In this document: positions 1-11,633 of the stretch, one piece after another
Layout of the letters: every line of letters starts with the position of its first letter
Numbering within the stretch: position 1 is the stretch's first letter
Assembly: GCA_900542285.1 (NCBI GenBank)
Contig: UQNF01000004.1
Span: forward strand, 15,975 to 79,974
Origin: an uncultured Clostridium sp.
GTDB lineage: Bacteria > Bacillota > Clostridia > Christensenellales > CAG-138
Direction: 5' to 3'
DNA: 64,000 nt
The notes under the pieces: generated by a model
Database searches by the model: none
The model's input: only the letters and a program-made list of their open reading frames with translations
Told to the model about the DNA's origin: nothing
Program-made: the position numbers and the translations under genes

Positions 1-1
1 C

Positions 2-499
2 CAATATGCTCAGCATAAGCAGACACAGAACGCTAATTTCGCTGCTTTCCAAGTTGAAAAGCAAGCAGAGGTTGGTGTTGCCGGCGCTGCAGCGCTTGGA
101 CATATGGGCACAAACGGAGCCGGTGATGTAAGCTTAGGCGGAAATGGCGGCGAAGCCGGCATTAATATGGCTGCCATGATGGCAAGCATGGCCATCGGGA
201 GCGCTGTAGGGCAGAATATTGCAGGAACGATGAACACCATGATGGGCGGAATGGGCAAGCCGATGCAGCAGGGAGCTGTGCCTCCGCCTCTTCCCACGGC
301 CGTATACCATGTTGCCGTCAATGGGCAAGCCGCCGGTCCGTATAGCATTGATGCATTATCGCAGATGGCTGCTGCAGGACAGCTGACTCGGGATAGTTTG
401 GTATGGACATCCGGTATGCCGGAATGGGTCAGGGCAGAAAGTGTTGATGCGATCAGGTCCATATTTCTTGTTACACCACCCAACCCTCCTGCTGAATGA
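2..499 (+). CDS. SPFH-family protein, C-terminal part with GYF_2 domain (5' truncated by window edge)
   Basis: The reading frame is open from base 2 and has no start inside the window, so only the last 165 residues are visible. They comprise a Gln/Ala-rich stretch, a Gly/Met-rich linker (many GGMGKP- and MMASMAIG-like segments) and a C-terminal domain of about 50 residues with the GYF_2 (DUF4339) pattern: GPYS, then a hydrophobic helix, LVW and GMPEW. This tail arrangement (Gly/Met-rich linker after an SPFH domain, then a small interaction module) is the same as in the complete SPFH protein at 38795, which carries zinc ribbons instead of GYF_2. The SPFH assignment is therefore inferred from the linker and the paralogue; the GYF_2 call is seen directly. 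It ends just before a hairpin shared with the convergent gene at 652. Confidence 0.6.
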   Translation, partial: QYAQHKQTQNANFAAFQVEKQAEVGVAGAAALGHMGTNGAGDVSLGGNGGEAGINMAAMMASMAIGSAVGQNIAGTMNTMMGGMGKPMQQGAVPPPLPTAVYHVAVNGQAAGPYSIDALSQMAAAGQLTRDSLVWTSGMPEWVRAESVDAIRSIFLVTPPNPPAE

Positions 500-559
500 T
501 AGCAAACGAAACATGATGTTTCGGCTCTGACACGGATATCGGCAGTACCAAATAAAAAT

Positions 560-604
560 TTCAGGCAAGGGACAGCAAATAACGGATTGCTTCCCTTGCC
601 TGAA
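560..604 (-). terminator. Intrinsic terminator between convergent genes
   Basis: A 13-bp perfect stem (TTCAGGCAAGGGA with its complement) continues inward with AGCAA/TTGCT. Read on the minus strand it is followed by AATTTTTATTT, so it chiefly terminates the leftward gene at 652-1563; it may also help the rightward gene that ends at 499. Confidence 0.8.
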
Positions 605-651
605 TTCGTCTGTTCATACAATTACCTTTGTCAGTCACGAAGTCACTTCTT

Positions 652-1563
652 TCACATCTGCTGCATTTTCCAAAGCCCGACCCAATACCGCTTTCCTCCG
701 CTCGAGATGAGCCGCCGGGCGTTCCTCCCCATGCCCCGGGGCGGATACTTGGCATTCGAGCGCACGGCGACGATACGGTATTTTATGCCACGAATATTTG
801 CAACGCCGAAGATGCGCGTATTATCATTTACTTCACGCCACCAGTAGGAGTTTTCAAAAAAGCTTGGGAAGGGGTTTTCGACCGCTTCCCTTTCGGTGTG
901 CGCAGTGTCCGGGTATTTTCCCATTGGCTTTGCCGCCTGCTCTGCTTCCGCTGCGTCAGGTTTTTTTGCCGCCTGCACACCGCCCCGGAACAGCTGCTCC
1001 GCCCTTTCGGTATACGCAGCTTCGGGGTATTTTCCCATTGGCTTTGCCTCCTGCTCTGCTTCCGCTGCGGCAGGTTTTTTTGCCGTCTGCACACCGCCCC
1101 GGAACAGTTGCTCCGCCCTTTCGAGTATCTCTGCGGTTGCCGGGGATTCGGGCTTAGGCTTTTCTGCTCTTCCTGCCCCTTCGCCCTCCTTCGGGTTGGT
1201 CGTCTGCTGCCGCCGCGCGTATTCCATCTGCTGCAAACGCCTCTCCTCAGCCCGGACATTCAGAATGAAGCGAACCTTGGTCCTGAACTCCTCCGCCTCA
1301 ACTCTGCCCATATCGACGCTGCCGAAGGCGAGCAGCTCTCCGCCTTCGCCGCATAAGAGCAGCCCCCTAACATTCATATTTTCGCCCGTGCCGCAGCCGT
1401 CAACTATCCTTATTGCAGCGATCCGCTTTCCATCCGTAATGAATGCCTGCAGGGCGGAATTCACCCTGCTTCGAAGCTTCAGACAGACCTCCACGCCGCT
1501 GCGCTGCTCATTTATTCGTGCCGACCCGGTCATATCCCCATGTAACGAAAGAAAACGTATCAT
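652..1563 (-). CDS. Hypothetical protein with a 38-residue internal tandem duplication
   Basis: This 303-aa protein is not recognised. Residues 1-110 look like a compact alpha/beta domain (RSGVEVCLKLRSRVNS, GLLLCGEGGELLAFGSVDMG). Residues about 115-235 are Lys/Glu/Ala/Pro-rich low complexity and contain two near-identical copies of a unit running from AEQLFRGGVQ through AKPMGKYP to YTER. The C-terminal 70 residues form a second ordered segment rich in aromatic and basic residues (YWWREVND, RGIKYRIVAV, RYWVGLWKM). There is no signal peptide or membrane segment. It starts with ATG preceded by a G-rich GGGGGC sequence and stands alone between two terminators. The architecture (two small domains joined by a repeat linker) suggests a tether or adaptor, but no function can be assigned. 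Confidence 0.6.
   Translation of the reverse strand: MIRFLSLHGDMTGSARINEQRSGVEVCLKLRSRVNSALQAFITDGKRIAAIRIVDGCGTGENMNVRGLLLCGEGGELLAFGSVDMGRVEAEEFRTKVRFILNVRAEERRLQQMEYARRQQTTNPKEGEGAGRAEKPKPESPATAEILERAEQLFRGGVQTAKKPAAAEAEQEAKPMGKYPEAAYTERAEQLFRGGVQAAKKPDAAEAEQAAKPMGKYPDTAHTEREAVENPFPSFFENSYWWREVNDNTRIFGVANIRGIKYRIVAVRSNAKYPPRGMGRNARRLISSGGKRYWVGLWKMQQM
891..1118. repeat. Two tandem 114-bp repeats inside a coding region
   Basis: Two direct copies start with TTTCGGT at 891 and at 1005, and a third start (TTTCGA) is seen at 1119. The period of 114 bp is exactly 38 codons, so copy-number changes keep the reading frame of the gene at 652-1563. The copies differ at only scattered positions, which indicates recent duplication. 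Confidence 0.85.
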
Positions 1564-1626
1564 AATGCCCCCAAAACAGCTTCATCATTACACTATATGC
1601 CCGATGAGACAATGTCGAACCGATTT

Positions 1627-1658
1627 AAAATAAAAAAAGAGGGGTTTTTATCCCCCTC
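1627..1658 (-). terminator. Intrinsic terminator of the DUF1002-metallopeptidase-dus operon
   Basis: On the minus strand GAGGGG, a seven-base loop and CCCCTC are followed directly by TTTTTTTATTTT. It lies just after the dus stop codon. Confidence 0.9.
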
Positions 1659-1665
1659 ACGAATG

Positions 1666-2673
1666 CTATTCGTTCAAGCTGTTCCGGAATTGTCTAAGCA
1701 TATCCTTCAATTCCTCGCTGCTTCCGCAGCTGTTTATCCGGCGTCTCAGCTCCGTCGCGCCCTGCATACCCTTGGTGTACCAAGCAGCATGTTTTCTAAG
1801 CTCCACGAATACCGCCGGGTTGCGGTTCTGCTTCATGACATTATCCATGAACGCATCGACATGCGCTATTGCCGTATCAAGCCGTTCGCTGTTTCCCGGC
1901 GGAGTATAGTCCCTGCCGTCCAGCCTTGCGCGGATCTCATCGAAGATAAACGGATTGCCCTGTGCGCCCCTCGCAACCATCAGCGCGGCGCATCCGGTTT
2001 GGAGCATCTCCTCTGCGGAATCCGCGGAGAAGATATCGCCGTTGCCGACCACGGGAATATGAACGTTTGAAACGACCTTCGCAATAATATCCCTGTCGGC
2101 GGCACCGGAATACATCTGCATTCTCGTCCTGCCGTGTACGGTGACGAAGCTTGCGCCGCTGTCCTCCGCCATGCGTGCGAATTCCACGGCATTGACGCTC
2201 GCATCGTCCCAACCCTTCCTGAATTTTACGCTGACCGCAATGGGTACTGCCTTCACCACGGCGGAGATGATCCTGCCTGCAAGGACCGGGTCACGCATGA
2301 GCGCAGAACCGTCGCCGTTCCCGGTAATCTTCGGGGCAGGGCAGCCCATATTGATATCGAAAACGCTTATCTCGCCCTCGCAGGCATCGTACAGCCGTTT
2401 GGCGGTCTCGGCAAGTATATCGCTCTCGTGACCGAAAAGCTGCACGCCGCAGGGCGTTTCCGTCTCGCCCACCTGCAGGAGCGATCTGGTCTTGGAATTG
2501 TTGTAGTGAATGCCCTTTGCGCTCACCATCTCGGTGAAGGTGAAATCGCAGCCGAATTTTACGCATAGGCTTCTGAATGCAATGTCGGTAACGCCTGCCA
2601 TAGGGGCAAGCAGCACCGGAACATAGCCGGGCCTGCGTTCAATATCGGGTTTCAGCAGTTCATTAATTCCCAT
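1666..2673 (-). CDS. dus: tRNA-dihydrouridine synthase (DusB-like)
   Basis: This is an FMN- and NADPH-dependent enzyme that reduces specific uridines in the tRNA D-loop to dihydrouridine. The 335-aa product begins at MGINELLK; the frame is open 28 codons further, but that part overlaps the upstream gene. It shows the Dus barrel motifs LLAPMAGVTD (residues 21-30), MVSAKG, NMGCPAPKI with the catalytic Cys at about 111, GSALMRDP, VKFRKGWDD, VHGRTRMQMYSG and VVGNGDI, followed by the C-terminal helical domain with HAAWYTKG. The start codon overlaps the end of the metallopeptidase gene by 11 bp, so translation is probably coupled. It is the last gene of a three-gene leftward operon that ends in a strong terminator. 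Confidence 0.95.
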   Translation of the reverse strand: MGINELLKPDIERRPGYVPVLLAPMAGVTDIAFRSLCVKFGCDFTFTEMVSAKGIHYNNSKTRSLLQVGETETPCGVQLFGHESDILAETAKRLYDACEGEISVFDINMGCPAPKITGNGDGSALMRDPVLAGRIISAVVKAVPIAVSVKFRKGWDDASVNAVEFARMAEDSGASFVTVHGRTRMQMYSGAADRDIIAKVVSNVHIPVVGNGDIFSADSAEEMLQTGCAALMVARGAQGNPFIFDEIRARLDGRDYTPPGNSERLDTAIAHVDAFMDNVMKQNRNPAVFVELRKHAAWYTKGMQGATELRRRINSCGSSEELKDMLRQFRNSLNE

Positions 2674-3190
2674 TCCTGTATTCTTCAAGCTTTTCTGAAT
2701 CGTAAATTTCGAGATCCCTGGTACCGGAGAGCGATTCCCAGTGATGGGTAAGCTCATGCCTTATTATCCTGTCCAGCTCTGCCCGGAGCCTTTCATCATC
2801 ATAGCCGCCGTATACCCGCAGTATCGAGCCGCCGTATAGCATGATATGCCTCCCTGTCTGATTCGATCGGCAGTATTCCCCAAGCACCAGAAGCGGCCGT
2901 CCCGGTTCTGCCTTGGGATGGAGCTTCGTCCTTTCGGTCAGAGCGATACCGCCGTGAAGCCCGTTCAGCAGTTCCCTTGGAAGCGACTCGACTACCTCAT
3001 CCGAAAGCCTTCTGAGCCTGTCCATTTTCTGCGAAAAGGAGGGCCCGGGACGCACAGCGGTTTTCATATGCGTCTCAGCCTTCGCTTCGCCTGCATGGGC
3101 AGGCCCGGAGCCTATGTATTCAATGGTCTCCGTTGTGCTTATCGCCTGCTGTTCAGCCCTCTTTGGACGGTACTCCTCTGTTTCCGGCAT
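2663..3190 (-). CDS. Small zinc metallopeptidase-like protein (HExxH)
   Basis: The 175-aa product has a charged, probably disordered N-terminal 50 residues and then a compact domain ending in RIIRHELTHHWE, a classical zincin HExxH motif (His145, Glu146, His149). The segment after it (GTRDLEIYD) resembles the short metallopeptidase-family proteins of Firmicutes that carry HELTHH followed by a RDLE motif; in that family the acidic residues after the helix could supply the third zinc ligand. No signal peptide is seen, so it acts in the cytoplasm. It starts 2 nt after the DUF1002 gene, with AGAGGG as ribosome-binding site inside that gene's end, and overlaps dus. The substrate is unknown. Confidence 0.75.
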   Translation of the reverse strand: MPETEEYRPKRAEQQAISTTETIEYIGSGPAHAGEAKAETHMKTAVRPGPSFSQKMDRLRRLSDEVVESLPRELLNGLHGGIALTERTKLHPKAEPGRPLLVLGEYCRSNQTGRHIMLYGGSILRVYGGYDDERLRAELDRIIRHELTHHWESLSGTRDLEIYDSEKLEEYRNGN

Positions 3191-3192
3191 TA

Positions 3193-4182
3193 TCAGTCCC
3201 TCTTAAACCACTTGTTGAACAGGTTGCTGAAGAACTCCGCAACATCCCTAAAGAAATTGCCGATGCTTTCAATGGCGTTGCTGACGGTCTGGGCGAACTT
3301 GCCCCAGGTGGTGGTGGCTTTGGCAAGGCTGAGCACGCGATCCCTTATCTGTTCCACATCCAATCCCTCAAGGGTCCTTGACAGGATGCGGATCTGCTTT
3401 ATCTGGTTATCGGTAAAGGCGACGCCGTATTCATCAGCTATCTCGCGGATCTTCTGCTCGACCTCCTCATCGGACATATCCTTGGTCTCGTCCAAAATGA
3501 GCTTCAGCTCCGTGATGATGGCGGTCGCATCGTCGCTGCCGATAAGCTCCGCAAGCTGGCCGGTGGTGATGAGCTCTTCAATGCCTGCATTCTTCAGGTA
3601 TTCGCTCAGGGTCTGTCCGGTAAGGCTCTCATATGCCTTGTACACACCGGTGAGCGCAGCGGTGCCGCTGACAGGCGTGGGCGCTGCAACGATGACCATA
3701 GCATCGGTTATGCCTATGGTATTGAGAACGTTCGTGTACATATCCACGGTGCAGTAATCGATATTATAGGTCTTGACATCGAGGCCCTTGCCCTTTTTAA
3801 GCCCCTTGATATAGATGCAGGAGATGGAACGGGTGCCGATCTGGCTGTCCGGCAGCTTGCCGCCGAAATACTTGCGCTCCTCGTCGTTTGAAACGGTAAG
3901 GAAACGATCCGAATCCTCAAAATCAGTTATTCCGAATACTCCAAACACCTGCGCGCGCTGCTCGTCCGTAAGGTTTGCGCCCATAACGACGCGCCAATCG
4001 CCCTCAGCGATGGTGGCGTACTCGCCGTTGGTCACGTCGGTCAGGTCTATATCGCCGATATCAATGATATCACCGCCATCGGTGTTTCCGCTTTCATCCG
4101 ATGTCTCATCTGCCATAGCAGGGACTGCCAGTGCTCCTATCGTAAGGATGCAAGCTAACAGCATAGCTAAAAATCTTTTCAT
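3193..4182 (-). CDS. Secreted DUF1002-domain protein
   Basis: The 329-aa protein starts with a clear signal peptide (MKRFLAMLLACILTIG, cleavage probably after AMA near residue 24). The mature part has an Asp/Gly-rich spacer followed by a region with the hallmarks of the DUF1002 family: GANLTDEQRAQVFGVFGI, ITDAMVIVAAPTPVSGTAALTGVYKAYE and a long helical C-terminus ending in FFSNLFNKWFKRD. DUF1002 proteins are exported proteins of unknown function common in Firmicutes. It is the first gene of the operon with a metallopeptidase and dus and has its own SigA-type promoter 77 nt upstream. A role outside the cytoplasm is certain enough; the molecular function is not known. Confidence 0.85.
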   Translation of the reverse strand: MKRFLAMLLACILTIGALAVPAMADETSDESGNTDGGDIIDIGDIDLTDVTNGEYATIAEGDWRVVMGANLTDEQRAQVFGVFGITDFEDSDRFLTVSNDEERKYFGGKLPDSQIGTRSISCIYIKGLKKGKGLDVKTYNIDYCTVDMYTNVLNTIGITDAMVIVAAPTPVSGTAALTGVYKAYESLTGQTLSEYLKNAGIEELITTGQLAELIGSDDATAIITELKLILDETKDMSDEEVEQKIREIADEYGVAFTDNQIKQIRILSRTLEGLDVEQIRDRVLSLAKATTTWGKFAQTVSNAIESIGNFFRDVAEFFSNLFNKWFKRD

Positions 4183-4258
4183 TTTTATTCCTCCTAATCA
4201 TGCTCCGGGGAATCTATCCCCTCGGTAACAGTCTATGCCCAAGGCACATAGATCTGAG

Positions 4259-4286
4259 CATATAGTTTACCACAAAATTGTGTCAA
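4259..4286 (-). promoter_or_regulatory. SigA-type promoter of the DUF1002 operon
   Basis: On the minus strand: TTGACA (4281-4286), 16-nt spacer, TATATG (4259-4264). It points toward the DUF1002 gene start at 4182. Confidence 0.65.
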
Positions 4287-4451
4287 TATCCAGCCCACAA
4301 GCATTGCATAAATGTGTCCCGCTGTCCCAATGCGGTCGATTTTGTAATATATTTATGGGAAATTCAGCCATACGCGTCAATTTATTGTATAATAGAATTT
4401 AAGCTTAAACACTAAGCTCCAATCATACATGTCATCATTCAGGAGGATTAT

Positions 4452-5648
4452 ATGGATAAGAACAGCGGCTTCGCAACGAAGCAAATACATGTAGGCAAGA
4501 TAGAGATTCCGGGTATCGCACCGCTCGCAACCCCCATCTTCCAGACCTCGACCTTTGAGTTTGATTCCACCGCGGAGGGCGCCGCCCGTTTCGCAGGCGA
4601 AGAGGAAGGCTATATCTACACCCGTCTGGGCAATCCCAACACAGCCAAAATCGCCGCTAAGCTCGCTGCTCTTGAGCATGCGGAGGCAGGCATGGCCATG
4701 GGAAGCGGTATGGGCGCGGTTTCCTCCGTCATGTGGACCGTGCTTCACGCAGGCGATCATCTGCTTGCGGACGATACCCTCTACGGCTGCACCTTCGCAT
4801 TCTTCACCCACGGGCTGACCCGTTACGGCGTCGAAGTCACCCTTGTAAACTTTGAGGACATTGATGCTGTAAAGGCAGCCATCCGTCCCAACACCAAGGC
4901 CTTCTATTTTGAGACTCCCACCAACCCCAGCCTCAAGCTCATCGACATCGAAGCCATCGCCTCGCTTGCGCATTCCGCCTGCCCCGACGCCAAGGTCATC
5001 GTTGACAACACCTTCTCTACCCCCTATATCCAGACTCCCATCGACCTCGGCGCCGATATAGTCATCCACAGTGCCACCAAGTATCTCAACGGTCACGGAG
5101 ACGTCATTGCGGGTATGGCTGTCGGCACCAAGGAATTCATAAACGAGTGCAATATGTTCGGTCTCAAGGATATGACCGGTGCAGTCCTCGGGCCGTTCGA
5201 AGCATTCCTCATCGACCGCGGCATGAAGACCCTGGATATCCGCGTGCAGAAGCATTGTGACAACGCCATGAAGGTTGCACGCTTCCTCGAAAGTCATCCC
5301 ATGGTGGAGCGCGTGCTGTATCCGGGCCTTGAGAGCCATCCCCGTCATGAGCTTGCCAAGAAGCAGATGCACAACGGCTTTGGCGGCATCATCACGTTCG
5401 AGCTGAAATGCAGCCGTGAGAAGAGCGCGGAATTCGTCAATTCCCTGAAGCTCTGCACCATTGCGGTAAGCCTTGGCGACGCCGAGACCCTCATCGAGCA
5501 TCCTGCGACCATGACCCACAGCACCTACACCCCGGAGGAGCTGGCACAGGCAGGCATCGGCGAGAGTATGCTCCGTCTGAGTGTCGGCCTTGAGGACGCA
5601 GAGGACATCATCGAGGATCTCCGTGCAGGTCTCGACGGCATCAGATAA
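4452..5648 (+). CDS. megL: Methionine gamma-lyase (PLP-dependent Cys/Met metabolism enzyme)
   Basis: This is a cytosolic PLP enzyme of the gamma-subfamily (Cys/Met metabolism PLP enzymes) that most likely splits L-methionine into methanethiol, 2-oxobutyrate and ammonia. The 398-aa length fits the family. The PLP lysine is in SATKYLNGHGDVIAG (Lys210). The active-site segment DTLYGCTFAFF has Tyr111 and Cys113; the Cys at this place is typical of methionine gamma-lyase and distinguishes it from cystathionine gamma-synthase and cystathionine lyases. The start is fixed by a strong CAGGAGG ribosome-binding site. It is monocistronic and ends at a bidirectional terminator. I see no S-box, T-box or other riboswitch in its short leader. 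O-acetylhomoserine sulfhydrylase is the main alternative. Confidence 0.88.
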   Translation: MDKNSGFATKQIHVGKIEIPGIAPLATPIFQTSTFEFDSTAEGAARFAGEEEGYIYTRLGNPNTAKIAAKLAALEHAEAGMAMGSGMGAVSSVMWTVLHAGDHLLADDTLYGCTFAFFTHGLTRYGVEVTLVNFEDIDAVKAAIRPNTKAFYFETPTNPSLKLIDIEAIASLAHSACPDAKVIVDNTFSTPYIQTPIDLGADIVIHSATKYLNGHGDVIAGMAVGTKEFINECNMFGLKDMTGAVLGPFEAFLIDRGMKTLDIRVQKHCDNAMKVARFLESHPMVERVLYPGLESHPRHELAKKQMHNGFGGIITFELKCSREKSAEFVNSLKLCTIAVSLGDAETLIEHPATMTHSTYTPEELAQAGIGESMLRLSVGLEDAEDIIEDLRAGLDGIR

Positions 5649-5700
5649 TCCGGCACGGCCGTTCCTGCGGCTCTGACGCTTATCAACAACCGAATGTATC

Positions 5701-5742
5701 AAAATGGCTGCAGTCTCAGGTAAATGAGGCTGCAGCCAATTT
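5701..5742. terminator. Bidirectional terminator between megL and gyrA
   Basis: The stem GGCTGCAGxCTCA / TGAGxCTGCAGCC is followed by AATTTCTTTTC on the plus strand and by ATTTTGATAC on the minus strand. It serves both converging genes. Confidence 0.85.
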
Positions 5743-5774
5743 CTTTTCGGGCTTTTCACCCGTTTACAGCTGTT

Positions 5775-8318
5775 TTATTTTCCGTTCTCCGGGGTTTCTT
5801 CAGCATCCTCTGCCGAATCCGCGCTCTTTGGCGCAAGCGCGACGCTTGCAACGCGCCTGCCCTCATCTATCCTCATCAGCTTCACGCCCTGCGTGTTTCT
5901 TGAGATGATGCTTATCGTATCGACAGGCATACGGATAACGACGCCGTCATCGCGTATCAGCATCAGGTCCTCGCTTCCGTCAACTACCTTGAGGCAGACC
6001 AGCTTTCCGGTCTTTTCGGTGATGTTCATCGCAATTATTCCCTTGCCTGCGCGGGACTGGCTGCGGTATGCTTCCTCGGGTGTACGCTTGCCCATGCCGT
6101 TCTCGGTTATTGCAATTATGCAGGAATCCTTCACAACGGGACACATATCCACAACGCGGTCGTCATCGTCGAGCTTAATGGCGCGCACGCCTGCCGCATT
6201 CCTGCCCATCGCACGGACATCCTGTTCGCTGAAGCGTATGCTCATGCCGTTTGCAGTGCCGATGATGAACTCATCGTCGCCTGCGGAGAGCGCAACGGAG
6301 ATAAGCTCATCGCCTTCACGCAGATTCTGGGCTATCATGCCGCCCTTGCGGATGTTCGAAAACTCGGAAACATGGGTCTTTTTGATAATGCCGTTTCTGG
6401 TGCAGAGCACGAGATAGCCGTCCTCCGTGCCGGGCGCAATCGGGAAGGCTGCGGTGACGAATTCGCCCGTCCCAAGCTGCAGCAGGTTGACGATAGGAGT
6501 TCCCTTGGCGGTCCTGCCGGCTTCGGGGATGGAATAGCACTTGATCCTGAACGCTCTGCCCTTATTGGTGAAGAACATGATATAGGAGTGCGTGGAGGTG
6601 ACGAAGATATCCTCAAGGAAGTCCTCCTCACGAGTCGTTCCGCCGGAAACACCCACACCGCCCCTGCGCTGAGTGCGGTAGGTATCCTCCGCAATGCGCT
6701 TGATATAGCCGTGGTGGGTGCAGGTGACGACCATGGTCTCCTCCTGGATGATGTCGTCCATATCGATATCCTCAACTATCTGAGTGATCTCCGTACGACG
6801 CTCATCGGCATACCTGCGCTTTATCTCCAGCACCTCATCGCGTATCACGCCCAGGAGCTTGCCCTCGTCGGCAAGGATGCCCATGAGGTATTCGACCTGA
6901 ACCTTCAGCTCGTTGAATTCGGCCTCGAGCTTGGTCCTTTCAAGACCGGTGAGCCTTTGCAGCCTCATGTCCAGTATCGCCTGTGCCTGCCTCTCGGTAA
7001 AGCCAAAGCGCGCGATAAGGCGTTCCTTTGCCTCCTGTCCGTTGGCACTGGATTTGATAATGGCGATAACCTCGTCGATATTGTCCAGTGCGATCATGAG
7101 GCCTTCCAAGATATGAAGCCTCTCCCTTGCCTTGTCAAGATCGAACTGTGTCCTTCTGGTAACGACGTCCTTCTGGTGCTGCAAATAGTAGTACAGCATC
7201 TCGCGGAGGTTCAGCACCTTCGGCTCGCCGTCCACAAGTGCAATCATGATAACGCCGAAGGTATCCTGAAGCTGGGTGTGCTTATAGAGGTTGTTCAATA
7301 CTACATTGGCATTGACATCCTTCTTCAGTTCGATGACTATGCGCATTCCCTTGCGCGAGCTTTCGTCCCTGAGATCGGAAATGCCCTCGACCTTCTTATC
7401 GTGAACCAGCTCCGCGATCTTTTCAACGAGCTTCGCCTTGTTGACCTGATAGGGTATCTCGGTGACGATGATCCTCGCCCTGTCGGCCTTGTACTGCTCG
7501 ATCTCGCTCCTTGCGCGCACAAGGATCTTGCCCCTGCCCGTAAAGTAGGCATGGCGGATGCCCGTATCGCCCATGATAATGCCGCCAGTCGGGAAATCCG
7601 GGCCGGGAATATAGTTCATCAGCTCATCGATGGTTATATTCGGATTGTCAATCATTGCGACGAACGCATCGATGGTCTCGCCGAGGTTATGCGGCGGAAT
7701 ATTGGTCGCCATACCGACCGCAATGCCGTTGGAGCCGTTGACGAGCAGGTTCGGATACCTTGCCGGCAGCACGGAGGGCTGCATAAGGGTCTCATCGAAG
7801 TTCGGATAGAAATCAACGGTATTCTTGTCGAGATCCCGAAGCATTTCCATGGTGAGCTTGCTCATCCTCGCTTCGGTATAACGCATTGCAGCGGCAGGGT
7901 CGCCGTCAACGCTTCCGAAGTTTCCGTGGCCCTCAACCAGCGGATAGCGCGTGGAGAAGGGCTGGGCGAGCCTGACCATTGCATCATAAACGGCGGTATC
8001 GCCGTGGGGATGGTATTTGCCGAGCACGTCGCCGACGAGTCTTGCGCTCTTTCTGTAAGGCTTGTCGGGCTGCATGGAGAGTTCATCCATCGCATACAGA
8101 ATACGCCTGTGCACCGGCTTCAGGCCGTCCCTTACATCCGGCAGCGCGCGGCTGATTATGACAGCCATAGCGTAGGAAATAAAGCTGCGCTTCATTTCAC
8201 CGACAAGGTTTATAGGCAGTATTTTGCCGCCCTCGATATCGGTCGGCAGTTCGTTTGTACCAAGCAGCTCAAGGCTTCCTGCCTTGCTGCGTGGGGTGTT
8301 ATTGTTGTTATCTTCCAT
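5775..8318 (-). CDS. gyrA: DNA gyrase subunit A
   Basis: GyrA breaks and rejoins DNA in the A2B2 gyrase that introduces negative supercoils. The 847-aa product has a non-conserved N-terminal extension of about 25 residues, then the winged-helix domain ([21 protein letters not shown]), the quinolone-resistance region [14 protein letters not shown] with Thr108 at the position of E. coli Ser83, the catalytic Tyr147 in MRYTEARM, a coiled-coil tower (about 350-500) and a beta-pinwheel C-terminal domain that contains the GyrA-box-like sequence QRRGGVG. The pinwheel and GyrA box mark it as gyrase and not topoisomerase IV ParC. It lies 15 nt behind gyrB and is the last gene of the recF-gyrB-gyrA unit. 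The C-terminus is acidic ([13 protein letters not shown]). Confidence 0.98.
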   Translation of the reverse strand: MEDNNNNTPRSKAGSLELLGTNELPTDIEGGKILPINLVGEMKRSFISYAMAVIISRALPDVRDGLKPVHRRILYAMDELSMQPDKPYRKSARLVGDVLGKYHPHGDTAVYDAMVRLAQPFSTRYPLVEGHGNFGSVDGDPAAAMRYTEARMSKLTMEMLRDLDKNTVDFYPNFDETLMQPSVLPARYPNLLVNGSNGIAVGMATNIPPHNLGETIDAFVAMIDNPNITIDELMNYIPGPDFPTGGIIMGDTGIRHAYFTGRGKILVRARSEIEQYKADRARIIVTEIPYQVNKAKLVEKIAELVHDKKVEGISDLRDESSRKGMRIVIELKKDVNANVVLNNLYKHTQLQDTFGVIMIALVDGEPKVLNLREMLYYYLQHQKDVVTRRTQFDLDKARERLHILEGLMIALDNIDEVIAIIKSSANGQEAKERLIARFGFTERQAQAILDMRLQRLTGLERTKLEAEFNELKVQVEYLMGILADEGKLLGVIRDEVLEIKRRYADERRTEITQIVEDIDMDDIIQEETMVVTCTHHGYIKRIAEDTYRTQRRGGVGVSGGTTREEDFLEDIFVTSTHSYIMFFTNKGRAFRIKCYSIPEAGRTAKGTPIVNLLQLGTGEFVTAAFPIAPGTEDGYLVLCTRNGIIKKTHVSEFSNIRKGGMIAQNLREGDELISVALSAGDDEFIIGTANGMSIRFSEQDVRAMGRNAAGVRAIKLDDDDRVVDMCPVVKDSCIIAITENGMGKRTPEEAYRSQSRAGKGIIAMNITEKTGKLVCLKVVDGSEDLMLIRDDGVVIRMPVDTISIISRNTQGVKLMRIDEGRRVASVALAPKSADSAEDAEETPENGK

Positions 8319-8333
8319 CGTGCTTTCCCCTTA

Positions 8334-11389
<3,056 letters not shown>

Positions 11390-11460
11390 GAAACACCCTC
11401 CCCTCATCGCAATTTCTGCCGCAGTAAAACGGCTTTTGCATAATAGCCCATTCAAAACTT

Positions 11461-11489
11461 ATTATAGCATAAAACCTCCGAAAGCACAA
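11461..11489 (-). promoter_or_regulatory. SigA promoter of recF-gyrB-gyrA
   Basis: On the minus strand: TTGTGC (11484-11489), 17-nt spacer, TATAAT (11461-11466). The transcript would begin about 65 nt before the TTG start of recF. Confidence 0.75.
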
Positions 11490-11540
11490 GCAGTGTTTAT
11501 TATTATAGGAAGAAAAGGTGTATTCTATACTCATTTTCGT

Positions 11541-11576
11541 CCAAAATAGGGAAATGCGCCCCAATTCGGGACGCAT
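11541..11576 (-). terminator. Terminator after the membrane-anchored protein gene
   Basis: On the minus strand ATGCGTCCC, loop GAATT and GGGGCGCAT are followed by TTCCCTATTTT. It lies between the stop codon at 11634 and the recF promoter. Confidence 0.7.
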
Positions 11577-11633
11577 ATGAACAATTCCTGTGTTTTCAGC
11601 TTTGCAGCCTGTCGGCTTATCGGTCTGTTAATT

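Noticed and set aside
4452..5648. Cystathionine gamma-synthase (metB) as product
   Set aside because: The active-site YGC motif with Cys113 is typical of methionine gamma-lyase; no methionine biosynthesis genes or S-box are adjacent.
5980..8010. Quinolone-resistance substitution in GyrA (Thr at the Ser83 position)
   Set aside because: Thr at this position is the normal residue in many Clostridia, and the second key acidic residue is present; no resistance can be inferred.
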